A stretch of 64,000 bases of DNA from Nitrospirales bacterium. Lineage in GTDB: Bacteria > Nitrospirota > Nitrospiria > Nitrospirales > UBA8639. Shown piece after piece: positions 20,404 through 30,113 of the stretch. The stretch's first letter is position 1; each line of letters begins with the position of its first letter. The DNA lies in NCBI GenBank assembly GCA_021604005.1, contig BQIV01000008.1, forward strand, positions 1 to 64,000. The letters run 5' to 3'. The notes below the pieces were generated by a model. The model saw nothing but the letters and a program-made list of their open reading frames with translations, ran no database searches and had not been told where the DNA came from. Position numbers and translations under genes: made by a program.

Positions 20404-21159
20404 TCACCATACGCGACTGCCAAGATTCCAGATCTGCCCTGACATATTTTCCATGCAAGCGAGGGTGTAGACGGCTTTGGCGACATCGTCTGTTGTCAGG
20501 AAATCTTGGAAAAGGTGATGCTCTCGATTCCCTGGCTGAGGGTATGCTGTTCCTGTCAGTGGTGATGCATGCCATCCTGGGAACACGGCATTGACACGGA
20601 TGTTCCAGGGTGCCCATTCTCGTGCCACGCTTTTCATGAGCCCCATCAGTCCAGCTTTCGAAGTGGCGTACGCCGTTTGCCCTGTTGTGCCCACGTCACC
20701 GGAGAGTGAACCCATAAGCACGACCGAACCATGCTGTTGTCGTTCGAAAATCGGAGCAGTAGCTTTGAGTAGTTGAAAACACCCCGTTAAATTCGTCGTG
20801 ATATGCGTCGTCCATGATTCGGTGGACGTGCGCGCGAGTACATGGCTCTCGGCAATTCCCACAGACCAGATTAACACATCAAGGTGTTTATGTTGTTCCA
20901 CAAAATGCTGCACCATGACGTGTGTGTGCTCGTGGTCCTGGAGATTGGCCTGGTACAATGTTGCTGTCCCCCCGGTCGTCTGCACGGCTTGAGAGATATG
21001 CTCAGCTGATCCAAGGTTGGAGTGATAATGAATGCCAATCTGCCATTGGTGTTGTCCAAAGCATAGACATATAGCTTGCCCAATGACTCCAGAACCGCCG
21101 GCAACAAATACGGTCTGTTGATGTGAGGCGTGGATGCTGTGGGTAAGGGGATGAGTCAA
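20404..21159 (-). CDS. short-chain dehydrogenase/reductase (SDR) family protein
   Basis: 251-residue Rossmann-fold oxidoreductase. The nucleotide-binding glycines are in VAGGSGVIGQAI. The catalytic set is Asn in TNLTG, Ser in MGSLSG and YATSK (Tyr-x3-Lys). NPGW/FPGW-type substrate loop variation appears in VNAVFPGWHASP. It lies directly upstream of bioD on the same strand, with 50 bases between, which suggests one transcript. By fold it resembles FabG 3-oxoacyl-ACP reductase; a role in making the pimeloyl precursor of biotin is possible but only inferred from position. Confidence 0.85.
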   Translation of the reverse strand: MTHPLTHSIHASHQQTVFVAGGSGVIGQAICLCFGQHQWQIGIHYHSNLGSAEHISQAVQTTGGTATLYQANLQDHEHTHVMVQHFVEQHKHLDVLIWSVGIAESHVLARTSTESWTTHITTNLTGCFQLLKATAPIFERQQHGSVVLMGSLSGDVGTTGQTAYATSKAGLMGLMKSVAREWAPWNIRVNAVFPGWHASPLTGTAYPQPGNREHHLFQDFLTTDDVAKAVYTLACMENMSGQIWNLGSRVW

Positions 21160-21322
21160 CGTATTGAATCGTCAATGTTATGTATCACGGTAAAAACATT
21201 TTCAGCAGCGCTTGCCGTAATTCCGGAAAAGCCATGCAAGTTGATTCGACTGTTTCTTGCTGCGATAAAAGAGTCTATGATACTGTACCCTAGGAAATTT
21301 ATCATAGATCAAGGAGGATGTG

Positions 21323-22177
21323 TTGGTAAAGAAACATACGACTTTTCCCATCGTTTTGTCTGTTGTTTATTCCATCGCGCTTGCATGGCCCGTGAGCAGC
21401 TTGGCGGTTTCTCCCAGTGAGACGGTGGTCAATGTTGAGGAGTATTTTCCCGATGACAAGGGGAATGAATGGCACTATCGCGGCAGGTTTGTGGAAGGAA
21501 TGGCTGTGCAGATTGCCGAGAAGTCCTTTTCGAATGTGTCGGCCGTCACGGGAATCGAGAACAGAGACGGAATGGAGGTGACGGTGTTTCACGATACCAA
21601 TCCTGGTGATCAAGGAGCTTCGGATAGCTACTATCGTCGTGATTCCGCCGGCATCCGGTACTTTGGGTCAACGCCTGGAACGGTACTTGAACAACAATTA
21701 ATTCCCTATCAAATTATCCGATTTCCGCTTGAAATTCCAAGTTCTTTTGAACAGCTGAATCGTCGGGGATTGGATCTCGGCTTGGATTTAGACCGGGACG
21801 GGAAAACAGAAAAAGTTGATGTGCAGGCCAGAGTGTCCGTACTTGCAAAAGAAACCGTCACGGTTCCGCTTGGAACATACCCTGATGCGATTCGCATTGA
21901 AGCGCACATGACGATGCATGTGCATATGTCTCGATTGAAAGAAATTGTGCAGGGCTCGGATACGATGACGGCCTGGTTTGGTCGAGGTATTGGTCTCTTA
22001 AAATATGAAGAACGACAGACCATCCCCTCCTTGCAATCGGAAAATGACCGGTTAATTGAAGTGACAGAGGAACTTGAACAAGCCAAGATTCAAGGGACGC
22101 TGTTTTCACGTCGTGGGGGCAAAGCCGCGTCGAAGCGTATTCTCACTCATTACCCGTTCAACCAAAAACTGCCGTAG
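21323..22177 (+). CDS. exported protein of unknown function
   Basis: About 284 residues with an N-terminal signal peptide (KKHTTFPIVLSVVYSIALA, probable cleavage near SLA-VS) and a soluble beta-rich remainder (YFPDDKGNEWHYRGRF, and PLGTYPDAIRIEAHM-type repeats). The pattern recalls DUF3108-like or lipoprotein-type domains, but I cannot assign a family. AAGGAGG at 21311-21317 fixes the start region. GTG 21320 is only two bases from it and TTG 21323 five bases, so TTG is favoured. The last 72 bases overlap the 3' end of the convergent putA gene. Confidence 0.75.
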   Translation: MVKKHTTFPIVLSVVYSIALAWPVSSLAVSPSETVVNVEEYFPDDKGNEWHYRGRFVEGMAVQIAEKSFSNVSAVTGIENRDGMEVTVFHDTNPGDQGASDSYYRRDSAGIRYFGSTPGTVLEQQLIPYQIIRFPLEIPSSFEQLNRRGLDLGLDLDRDGKTEKVDVQARVSVLAKETVTVPLGTYPDAIRIEAHMTMHVHMSRLKEIVQGSDTMTAWFGRGIGLLKYEERQTIPSLQSENDRLIEVTEELEQAKIQGTLFSRRGGKAASKRILTHYPFNQKLP

Positions 22178-25075
22178 ATAGTGTTCTCCTCCGGCCTTCA
22201 TTCCGATGCCGGACATACGATATCCTCCAAAGGGTTGTCGGCCCACAAGCGCTCCCGTTGTCGGGCGGTTAATGTACAAATTCCCTACATCAAATGTGTC
22301 ACAGGCGCGCTGAATATTTGCTGGACTTCTGGAGTAGACCCCACCGGTTAATGCATAGGCTGACCCATTTGCCAGATCTAAGGCATGCGGAAAGCTTGTG
22401 GCTTGCATGATGGCCAGGACAGGACCAAAAATTTCCTCTTGCGCTAACCGATGGTGAGGCTTGATTTCGGTGAATAGTGCCGGGCCTTGAAAGTAGCCTG
22501 GCGCTGTCATTGCCGAGTCTAATACACACAGGCCTTCCTGTTTTCCTACCTCAATGTAGTGGCGTACGCGTGCGAGCGCGCGTGCATCAATCAGAGGCCC
22601 CATACGATGTCTCGGGTTCTCGGGTGGTCCAATCTGCAGGCTGAGTGCCGCCTCTTTCAAGCGGTCGACAACCATATCGTGAATGGACTCTACGACAATA
22701 AGACGGGAGCAGGCTGAGCATTTTTGTCCTTGATAGCCCGTTGCACTGGCTAAGACGCCCGTGACCGCTTGGTCTAAATCCGCCGTGTCATCAATAATGA
22801 TGGCGTTTTTTCCACCCATTTCAGCAATGACGTGTTTAATACCTTGCTGTCCCGTCGCAACGTGTGATGCTGCTGAAAGAATGTGAAGTCCCACCTCTTT
22901 TGACCCGGTAAAGACAATGAGATGGATGTCCGGATGTGTGACAAGTGCCTGTCCGAGCTGAGATCCTCCGGGAAGGAAATGCAAGACTTGGTCGGGAACT
23001 CCTGCTTCGCGGAAGAGGTTGTACAGTTGGTAGCCAACCATCGTTGACCGTTCCGAGGGTTTAAACAGTACGACATTCCCCGTGACGAGCGCAGCTGAAA
23101 CCATACCGGTTGGAATGGCTAAAGAAAAATTCCAGGGAGCAATAATAGCGGCAATGCCTCGAGGACGATGACGGAGCTGATTGAACTCTCCAGGTTCGGA
23201 TCTGAGTGGAGGCGCTTCATCAATGCGACGCATCTCTCGTCCATAAAACTCTAGAAAGTCGATGGCTTCTGCGACATCGGCATCGGCTTCGCGCCAGGGC
23301 TTCCCGGTTTCCCAAATTTCCCATGCGATCAAGGTTGAACGTCGCGTTCTCATCAGTGACGCGGTTTTGAAAAGTATCTCGATGCGCGCTGACACGGGTG
23401 TCTGGCGCCACGCGTTCATGGCGGTCTTCGCCGATTTGATGATTGGCTCAATGTCGTCGGGACTCATACTGTGAAATGTGGCAATGATCTCGTCGGGTTG
23501 ACTGGGATTCACCGTGATCAGTGGAGGTCCTGTTGGCGTGATGTGTGTTGAAACGGGATAGGCGTGTGATGCCCCAAGTTGTTGCCGAACGTCCGTAAGA
23601 GCCTCTTCGATCGGACGATGCGAATCTTGTTGTGAAAAATCGGTCAGCGGTTCATTCTGGAAATTCTGACGTTCGGCATCGTGTTTGTGTAGATGAGATG
23701 ATTGGGTGTTCTCTTGAACCTGTGGCGGCGCTAATAGTCCTTCGATGGACATGCTTGAATCGTGTTGTTGATGAATGAACCCTTCATTCGCCGTATTTTC
23801 CAGGAGTCGGCGAACGAGATATGCCATACCGGGAATGAGGTCTCCGACAGGAGCATAGACACGCAAGCGCAACCCTGAGTTGATAGCGGCGCGCTGCAGC
23901 TCATCGGCCATGCCGAATAACATTTGATATTCGCAGGCATCTTGTGGAAGGTTGAGCGTTTCTACAAGTGCTTGAGTGTGGGATAGCGTTCGAAGATTGT
24001 GCGTACCGAACGCTGGCCTGAGGATGTCGATATGTTTCAGGATGACGTGAGTCAGGGACTCGTAGTTCCTATCCGTTTCGGCCTTGTCGAGGAACACAGG
24101 AATGGGCCATCGTCGCTGTTGGTACTGGACGGTTTCCGAGTCCCAATAGGCGCCTTTCACAAGTCGAATCCCGATGGGCGTTCCCCGGTGTTTGACCCAT
24201 GTTAGCAAGGCGTCTAAGTCTTTGGCCGTATCTTTTAAATATGCCTGCAGGGCAATGGCGGCATACAGGTAAGAGGAATACGATGGTTCCGAAAGGATGC
24301 GTGTAAAGATCTGAAGAGTGATATCCTTTAATTCGGCCTGTTCCATGTCGAAGGTCACGGCAGCTGGAATGACAGTTGCCAGGTCGAGTATTGGGCGAAG
24401 GCGTCGAGCTACGCGTTCAAAACTTCCCTCTGGATCGATGGGGTCGAGCTGAGAATAGAGCGCCGAAACTTTTATCGAGAGTTGGACGCGAGGTAGCACG
24501 CCGATGTGATCGTGCTCGAGCCTGGGTTGGGCTTTCCATTCTCGTGTTTCCCGGTCAAGAAAGTCGAGGGTCGAGAGGCAGCGATCTCGGTACTGATCTG
24601 CTTCAACTTCACTGACCGTTGCCTCACCTAATAAGTCAACGGAGAATCCGCATCCGGATTTCCAGAGGTGACGGAGCTTTGGGGTTGCCTGTTCGGCAGA
24701 ATGGCCTGCCATAAAGGTTTCGGCTGTTTTGAGAAATTGCCGGCGAAGAAATCGTGTCCCCACCCGTGCTCGTAACGAATGTTCAGGTGTTTCCCGTATC
24801 AGTCGGCGAACAGATGAAGGAAGAATGGGGAGGTCTTGAAAGTATTCTTTGAAAATGTGAATAAATTGCTGATCGGTTGCCAATGTCGGAAGGACATCGA
24901 CAAAACGAAAGAGTTGAACCTTGAACTCTTCATCTCGTGCTCCCCAATCCAGAAGCAGATGAATAATGCGTCGATGATTGAAAAAATTGAGATTGAAACG
25001 GCGAGAGCGGTCGTTCAGGGTCCGACCGATATCTTGAATGGATGATTCAAGTACTTCTTGGGAGACTAAGGCCAT
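22106..25075 (-). CDS. putA: bifunctional proline dehydrogenase / L-glutamate gamma-semialdehyde dehydrogenase
   Basis: Oxidises proline to glutamate in two steps. 989 residues. The FAD-dependent proline dehydrogenase barrel covers about 100-430 (LSIKVSALYSQLDP, TFDMEQAE, IRLVKGAYWDSE, RVYAPVGDLIPGMAYLVRRLLEN). The aldehyde dehydrogenase covers about 510-985, with APWNFSLAIPTGM, catalytic Glu in IAEMGGKNA, catalytic Cys in GYQGQKCSACSR and EEIFGPVLA. There is no N-terminal ribbon-helix-helix domain, so unlike E. coli PutA it should not act as its own repressor. A GGAGG-rich site precedes the ATG. The C-terminus ENTLRRGFAP is family-typical, so the overlap with the facing gene is real. Confidence 0.95.
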   Translation of the reverse strand: MALVSQEVLESSIQDIGRTLNDRSRRFNLNFFNHRRIIHLLLDWGARDEEFKVQLFRFVDVLPTLATDQQFIHIFKEYFQDLPILPSSVRRLIRETPEHSLRARVGTRFLRRQFLKTAETFMAGHSAEQATPKLRHLWKSGCGFSVDLLGEATVSEVEADQYRDRCLSTLDFLDRETREWKAQPRLEHDHIGVLPRVQLSIKVSALYSQLDPIDPEGSFERVARRLRPILDLATVIPAAVTFDMEQAELKDITLQIFTRILSEPSYSSYLYAAIALQAYLKDTAKDLDALLTWVKHRGTPIGIRLVKGAYWDSETVQYQQRRWPIPVFLDKAETDRNYESLTHVILKHIDILRPAFGTHNLRTLSHTQALVETLNLPQDACEYQMLFGMADELQRAAINSGLRLRVYAPVGDLIPGMAYLVRRLLENTANEGFIHQQHDSSMSIEGLLAPPQVQENTQSSHLHKHDAERQNFQNEPLTDFSQQDSHRPIEEALTDVRQQLGASHAYPVSTHITPTGPPLITVNPSQPDEIIATFHSMSPDDIEPIIKSAKTAMNAWRQTPVSARIEILFKTASLMRTRRSTLIAWEIWETGKPWREADADVAEAIDFLEFYGREMRRIDEAPPLRSEPGEFNQLRHRPRGIAAIIAPWNFSLAIPTGMVSAALVTGNVVLFKPSERSTMVGYQLYNLFREAGVPDQVLHFLPGGSQLGQALVTHPDIHLIVFTGSKEVGLHILSAASHVATGQQGIKHVIAEMGGKNAIIIDDTADLDQAVTGVLASATGYQGQKCSACSRLIVVESIHDMVVDRLKEAALSLQIGPPENPRHRMGPLIDARALARVRHYIEVGKQEGLCVLDSAMTAPGYFQGPALFTEIKPHHRLAQEEIFGPVLAIMQATSFPHALDLANGSAYALTGGVYSRSPANIQRACDTFDVGNLYINRPTTGALVGRQPFGGYRMSGIGMKAGGEHYLRQFLVERVMSENTLRRGFAPTT

Positions 25076-25102
25076 ACCCTCCTCCTCTCCCTATAGTATA
25101 CT

Positions 25103-26260
25103 CTATTTTTTCGTTAACGGACGAGCCTTATGCTGTGGGCGGGATTGCGGTGTACAGGCTGACAGGCGTTTACCGGTAATGCTGCCATGTGGCCCCAACG
25201 TATTGTGAAATGTTCCTTCCAGTCGTTTGTCATTCTGGGTGAGGAGCAGACTGTCTTCTTGGAATCCTTTGGGAAACGTCCAGAGCAGATACACTGTGTC
25301 TCCATGAATGTGTATCTCCGTGGGCTGAGGTTGTGTGGTGCGAGATTTCGAGGGATCACCCAAGAACAGGGTCATTTTGTGGTCGCCATGATTTTGATGA
25401 TTATGCACCATCCAATGCCATGTGCCACAGAGCCGAGCGAGGTTTGCCGTGTGGGAGTGTGTATTCCGTTCTATGGTGACCTGCGTCATGGCTTGCGTGG
25501 CGAATCGTATAGCTTCCATCTCCGCTTGTATGGTGAGTGCAATGAGGTGGGATTTGTAGATGGGCCACAATCGTGTCCGGACGTAATACTGTGCGTACCG
25601 GTCGATGTGTACTGGCGGGTCCTGAGCTGATGGCTGTTCCCAATATTCAGACAGGCGCTGGTCAAGATTTGAGAAATTTCCTCGTTCGAGCAAGCCAACC
25701 CATGAGTTTTCCGATCCAGTCAAGACGGGGTATTGGTTGTCGAGATAGGCGGCAAATGCCTCGAATTGGCTGACTCGTGTTGGAGGTGTAGATTCTGTGG
25801 AGATGTACTCTCGCATATGTGTGTGGAAATCAAGCATGTGCGAGATACTAGGGGGAATGGACTTGGTCGTCGCCCATGCACGTGCCTTTTGCTGTTGGTC
25901 AGAAAACGGTTGGATGGTTTCAATGTCCTGTTGTTGTACTGCAGATTGCATGATAACAGCGAGACGTGCGGCAAGCAGATTGGCGATCAGGGAGGTGCGA
26001 TGCGATGTACGCGCCTGTGCTGGGCGTGAGCGCGAAGACGGACGATGGTGACGAGGAATAGGTTGAAAGCGTGGCCAATATTTTTTATAAAAATTGAGCG
26101 CATCTTTATCGGAACGAATTGCGAAGAGAGCCGATTGATGTGTCTCACTGAACTCTCGGAGATTGGGTTCGCTCGCGAAGACATGAGCGGGGAGAAACCA
26201 GCACACGCTAAGAATTGCGATGAGGCTATGCAGTATGATTGAGGAAAGACGAGGCATCAT
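25103..26260 (-). CDS. exported protein of unknown function
   Basis: About 385 residues with a signal peptide (RLSSIILHSLIAILSVCWFLPAHVFA-SE). The body is mostly helical and rich in Gln, His and Arg. The final hundred residues are beta-rich (LCGTWHWMVHNHQN, EIHIHGDTVYLLWTFPKGFQ, LEGTFHNTLGPHGSITGKR) and read like a lipocalin- or META-like module, a weak resemblance only. Starts at 26260 and 26257 (ATG ATG) or 26284 (ATG) are possible and none has a clear ribosome site; 26260 gives the cleanest signal peptide. It lies upstream of putA on the same strand with 27 bases between. Confidence 0.65.
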   Translation of the reverse strand: MMPRLSSIILHSLIAILSVCWFLPAHVFASEPNLREFSETHQSALFAIRSDKDALNFYKKYWPRFQPIPRHHRPSSRSRPAQARTSHRTSLIANLLAARLAVIMQSAVQQQDIETIQPFSDQQQKARAWATTKSIPPSISHMLDFHTHMREYISTESTPPTRVSQFEAFAAYLDNQYPVLTGSENSWVGLLERGNFSNLDQRLSEYWEQPSAQDPPVHIDRYAQYYVRTRLWPIYKSHLIALTIQAEMEAIRFATQAMTQVTIERNTHSHTANLARLCGTWHWMVHNHQNHGDHKMTLFLGDPSKSRTTQPQPTEIHIHGDTVYLLWTFPKGFQEDSLLLTQNDKRLEGTFHNTLGPHGSITGKRLSACTPQSRPQHKARPLTKK

Positions 26261-26356
26261 AACTGCCCGTGTAACGTCCCACATACATGAGAAGGGGAAA
26301 AAGGACTGGCTAAATCTTGCCGTTCTGGTACAATTGTAACAAGAGGCGATCGAAGG

Positions 26357-27178
26357 TTAGGAGCTCCTCAAAATTTCATTAAGGAATTGTATGGTTCTGC
26401 TCCACGCTAGTTGAGAGGCTTCCGGACGATAGGTCGTGGGGTTCGCCTGATTCCAGAACCCGGCAGGGGTGTCTGGGTAGGTTTGGATTTCAACTGTTTT
26501 TCCTGCGTCTTTTGCTTGCTGTTGCAGGAGATTCGCCGATTCAAGGTCTGAAGTTGCGGTGTGGTCTACTGCATGGTACAGAATTGGACAGTACAAGTCG
26601 GTGACAAGTTCGTGACTGTTTGTCGGAATTGGACCATAGAATGATACGGCAGCTCTCAACCGTCTTCGTCGAGCAGCAAACTGAATGGCGAGTCCACCTC
26701 CCATGCCAATGCCAATTATGCCATGGAGATTTCGTTTCGTGACATCTAAGTTCTTATCTTCTGGGATATTGGTATTGAGAAATTCACAGCATGCATTGAT
26801 ATCTTTTAATGTCAGTTGTTCGTCGAGACGACTCATGAGAGCGTCTGCAACGTCATCGTTGGCCGTAATCATTCCGCCTTGGCGTCCATATAAGTTTGGC
26901 GCAAGGACCACATAGCCTTCGCACGCGAGTTGTTTGGCAAATGCTTGAATGGAAGCCGTGAGTCCCCAGCGATCGTGTAACAGAATAAGGCTCGGGAAGA
27001 GTTCCTTCACCTGTGGAATGTATTGTGTGCCTTCTATTTGTGCCTCTTTTGGGATGCGCGTTTCTGCATAGGGATCAACCATATGATCTTTGTGGGTGGC
27101 AAACTTTCCGGTACTTGAAAAACGCACAGGGCTAAAGCCTATTTGATCAGGAGTATATGGCGCAGTACGTTCAGGCAT
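26357..27178 (-). CDS. dienelactone hydrolase-like protein, catalytic residues apparently lost
   Basis: 273 residues with the dienelactone hydrolase alpha/beta fold: LILLHDRWGLTASIQAFAKQLACEGYVVLAPNLYG is the oxyanion and strand region, and AAVSFYGPI is family-typical. The nucleophile elbow, normally G-x-C-x-G-G, reads G-I-G-M-G-G (156-161), so Gly158 sits where the Cys should be. The motif carrying the catalytic His (usually G-x-x-H-x-F) reads PDTPAGFWN, with Ala239 at the His position. An Asp in AVDHTATSD may remain. The sequence is otherwise intact with no stop, so it may be a binding protein or pseudoenzyme rather than a hydrolase. Confidence 0.82.
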   Translation of the reverse strand: MPERTAPYTPDQIGFSPVRFSSTGKFATHKDHMVDPYAETRIPKEAQIEGTQYIPQVKELFPSLILLHDRWGLTASIQAFAKQLACEGYVVLAPNLYGRQGGMITANDDVADALMSRLDEQLTLKDINACCEFLNTNIPEDKNLDVTKRNLHGIIGIGMGGGLAIQFAARRRRLRAAVSFYGPIPTNSHELVTDLYCPILYHAVDHTATSDLESANLLQQQAKDAGKTVEIQTYPDTPAGFWNQANPTTYRPEASQLAWSRTIQFLNEILRSS

Positions 27179-27562
27179 GAGATGACTTTCTTTTGTATGA
27201 TGTCAATAGATGTCGGCTGCTCGAAGAATGGGGAGCAGTTTGAAACGCCTTGACACGTTCCACCCCTTTCGATGGCACTATATCGACGGATTCTTGAAAA
27301 TGTCAATGAAGAGACGCGTGTGAACCGGCGGCTGGATACGTGAGCCCGCTACGCAAAAAAGTCTGATGGAAGCGGCGAAGGTTGCTGGGAAAATTTTTGA
27401 CGGATGACGAACGGTTCAGGCTCGATTGCGTACTCATGAATCTACACGTCTACATAAAGACCGATGAGGGCGTCCCTGCTCGATAGCGACGTGCCGGGTC
27501 ATGCAGGTTTGCTTTTTTACAAAGATTCTATCAGCAACTTATAGTCGGAGGAGATTGGCTCT
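27179..27562. other. divergent intergenic region
   Basis: 384 bases separate two divergent genes, so promoters for both should lie here. I did not find a confident promoter, riboswitch or RNA gene. Confidence 0.4.
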
Positions 27563-29863
27563 ATGATGGTTAGACGGACGCTTCATGTGTTGATGATCTG
27601 TATGATTCCCTGCCTCATCTTGCTCATGGCGAATTGTACGCAGATGACGGCTGAGGAAAAGAAGGCCGTTCACTATAAACGGGGACTTGCGTATAGCGAA
27701 GACGAGAAATATCAGGAAGCGATCATCGAATTTAAAAATGTGATTCAAATTGATCCGAAAGATGCTAATGCCCATTATCAGCTTGCGTTGAGTCACTTGA
27801 AAATCGGCGGGATCACGGATATGCAGTCCGCCTATGGTGAATTGACCAAGACTGTGGATTTAGATCCATCGAACCAAGATGCTCAGCTGAAATTGGGGGA
27901 GCTGTTTTTGCTTGGGAAAAAACCATCGGAAGCGCGTGAGCGGGCAGAGATTGTCTTAGCATCATCGCCCCAGGATCCGAAGGGGCATCTATTACGCGGG
28001 CGAAGCTTGATCAGCGAAAAAGAGTATAACGAGGGGATTTCCGAGCTGAAAAAATCGATTGAATTAGATCCCGATAACGTTCAAATTTATCTTGATCTTG
28101 CCAGGGCCTATGTGGGGCTCAAGGACTTTACGACTGCAGAACAGACCTTGCAAGACGCATTGGTCAAACATCAGGACTCCACGCAACTCGTGATGGCATT
28201 GGGTGACTTTTATGCCATTCAACAACAGACGGATAAGGCCGAAGCTCAATATCGCCAAGCCATTGAGTTAGATCCTGACAATGAGGGCTTATATGTGAAG
28301 CTGGCGCTCTTCTATCAAGCCTATCAAAAATATGATCAAGCTGAAGTAACGTATCAGCAACTGGTAGCACAACAGCCTCAGAGTGAACGGCCTCACCTCT
28401 TTTTAGGGGATTATTATACCTTTATGAGTCAGGCGGACAAAGCCTTGATCAGCTATCGGCGTGCAGTGGAATTGAAACCTGATTCTTCCGACGCACGAGA
28501 GCGATTGACGAATCATTATATCGACACCGGTGAACTCGCGTTGGCCGAAGAGCAGGTTAAGACGATATTGGAGAAGGATAAGAAAGACTCAATGGGACGG
28601 GTCCATCAGGCTCGCCTCAAGCTAGCTGCTGGAGACGTTGATGATGCGGTTACTCTGTTACAACAGGTCGTGAATGACAATCCGAATCTTGCTGCCGCTC
28701 ATGAATTTCTCGGTATAGCGTTCGGTGCGAAACAGGAGCTCTCACAAGCCGCAACGGAGTTGTCTGAAGCGGTAAAGCTTGCTCCGAACAAAGTCACGGC
28801 TCGGACAGCGCTTGCGGCTGTGAGGTTGGCTGCCGGAGAACATGATCAAGCCATAACCGAGGCACAAGCGGGTATTCGATTAAACCCACGAAACCTCAAG
28901 GCTGTCCGGATTCTCGGTGCGGCGTATCTGCAAAAAGGGGATATTTCCAAGGCCAAAAAAGTCTTTGAAATGATTATTGCGCAGGTGCCGCATGAGTCAT
29001 CGAGTCATTATCAGTTGGGCCTTATTGCAGCGAATGATAAACGGTGGGAAAAAGCCATAAAGCATTTTGAAGAAGCATTGACAGGAAGCCCTGACTCCAT
29101 TCAGGCATTGTCGCAACTGTCACGCATTCATCTCGTCAAAGGCGATGCCAAGCAAGCTCGCGATCGTGTTCTTCAGCAAATTGAAGCATCTCCCAACAAT
29201 CCCATGTTCTATAACCTTCTCGGGCGGTTATGGATGCAGGCGAAGGATAGCACGCAAGCAGAAACGGCGTTTAAAAAAGCTATTGATCTGGATGCCACTA
29301 TCCAAGTGTCATACATGAATCTCGCCGAATTATATCGTCAGACCAATCGAACAGCGGAGGCTGTTCATGAATACGAACAGCTGGTCAAGAGAAATCCGAA
29401 ATTAGTGTCCGGCCATATGGTTTTGGGTATGATCGCCGAGCAACAAGGCCAGTATGAGAAGGCCAAGACCCATTATGAGAACACGTTGGACATTCAGCCG
29501 AAATTTGCTCCGGCCGCCAATAATTTGGCATGGATCCTTGCTGAACATGACCGTAGCGGGAATCTGGATGTCGCGCTGTCGCATGCCCAGACGGCTCGTG
29601 AACAGCAACCCCAAGAGCCGCATATCGCGGATACGCTTGGGTGGATTTATTACAAAAAAGAGGCGTATTTGAAGTCGGTCTCACTGCTTGGAGAAGCGGC
29701 GGAAAAGCTCAAAGATAATCCTGAGGTTCAGTACCATTTTGGCATGGCGCAATTGAAGAAGGGCGATAAAGCTGGAGCGAAAAAGTCGCTAGAGGCTGCC
29801 TTGAAGCTCAATGCGAATTTCCCTGGTGCGGATGAGGCCAAATCGACGCTTGAGAGTTTGTAA
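27563..29863 (+). CDS. large TPR-repeat lipoprotein
   Basis: 766 residues. The N-terminus is a signal sequence ending LLMANC, with Cys25 as probable lipid anchor; Asn at -1 is unusual for a lipobox, so the anchoring is uncertain. The rest is an almost unbroken array of about twenty 34-residue tetratricopeptide repeats, each ending in a DP- or NP-type turn (for example YQEAIIEFKNVIQIDPKDA, EKAIKHFEEALTGSPDSI). Architecture resembles the PrsT-type TPR lipoproteins linked to exopolysaccharide/PEP-CTERM export, but no exosortase gene is present here. GGAGGAG precedes the start by about eight bases. Role is probably assembly or protein interaction at the envelope. Confidence 0.88.
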   Translation: MMVRRTLHVLMICMIPCLILLMANCTQMTAEEKKAVHYKRGLAYSEDEKYQEAIIEFKNVIQIDPKDANAHYQLALSHLKIGGITDMQSAYGELTKTVDLDPSNQDAQLKLGELFLLGKKPSEARERAEIVLASSPQDPKGHLLRGRSLISEKEYNEGISELKKSIELDPDNVQIYLDLARAYVGLKDFTTAEQTLQDALVKHQDSTQLVMALGDFYAIQQQTDKAEAQYRQAIELDPDNEGLYVKLALFYQAYQKYDQAEVTYQQLVAQQPQSERPHLFLGDYYTFMSQADKALISYRRAVELKPDSSDARERLTNHYIDTGELALAEEQVKTILEKDKKDSMGRVHQARLKLAAGDVDDAVTLLQQVVNDNPNLAAAHEFLGIAFGAKQELSQAATELSEAVKLAPNKVTARTALAAVRLAAGEHDQAITEAQAGIRLNPRNLKAVRILGAAYLQKGDISKAKKVFEMIIAQVPHESSSHYQLGLIAANDKRWEKAIKHFEEALTGSPDSIQALSQLSRIHLVKGDAKQARDRVLQQIEASPNNPMFYNLLGRLWMQAKDSTQAETAFKKAIDLDATIQVSYMNLAELYRQTNRTAEAVHEYEQLVKRNPKLVSGHMVLGMIAEQQGQYEKAKTHYENTLDIQPKFAPAANNLAWILAEHDRSGNLDVALSHAQTAREQQPQEPHIADTLGWIYYKKEAYLKSVSLLGEAAEKLKDNPEVQYHFGMAQLKKGDKAGAKKSLEAALKLNANFPGADEAKSTLESL

Positions 29864-30113
29864 AAAGGCGATATGGCCGGGCGAGTGAAGTCTCAAGGCG
29901 TTGAGGTGGACAGGTTGGTCGGAGAATGGCATCGATCATGATGAAATTCAATGAGCGTCATGGCCTGGGTTGTCGGGTTCTGAAGGGTTGTTCCACCTGT
30001 CAAGTGAGAAAAGAACACTAGGTGATACTGACAAGTGATGGGTAATTTCTGTACAATCCAGAGGTTTGGTGGCATGGCTATGCCATTTATCGATAAAAGG
30101 AAAGGAACGCTGG

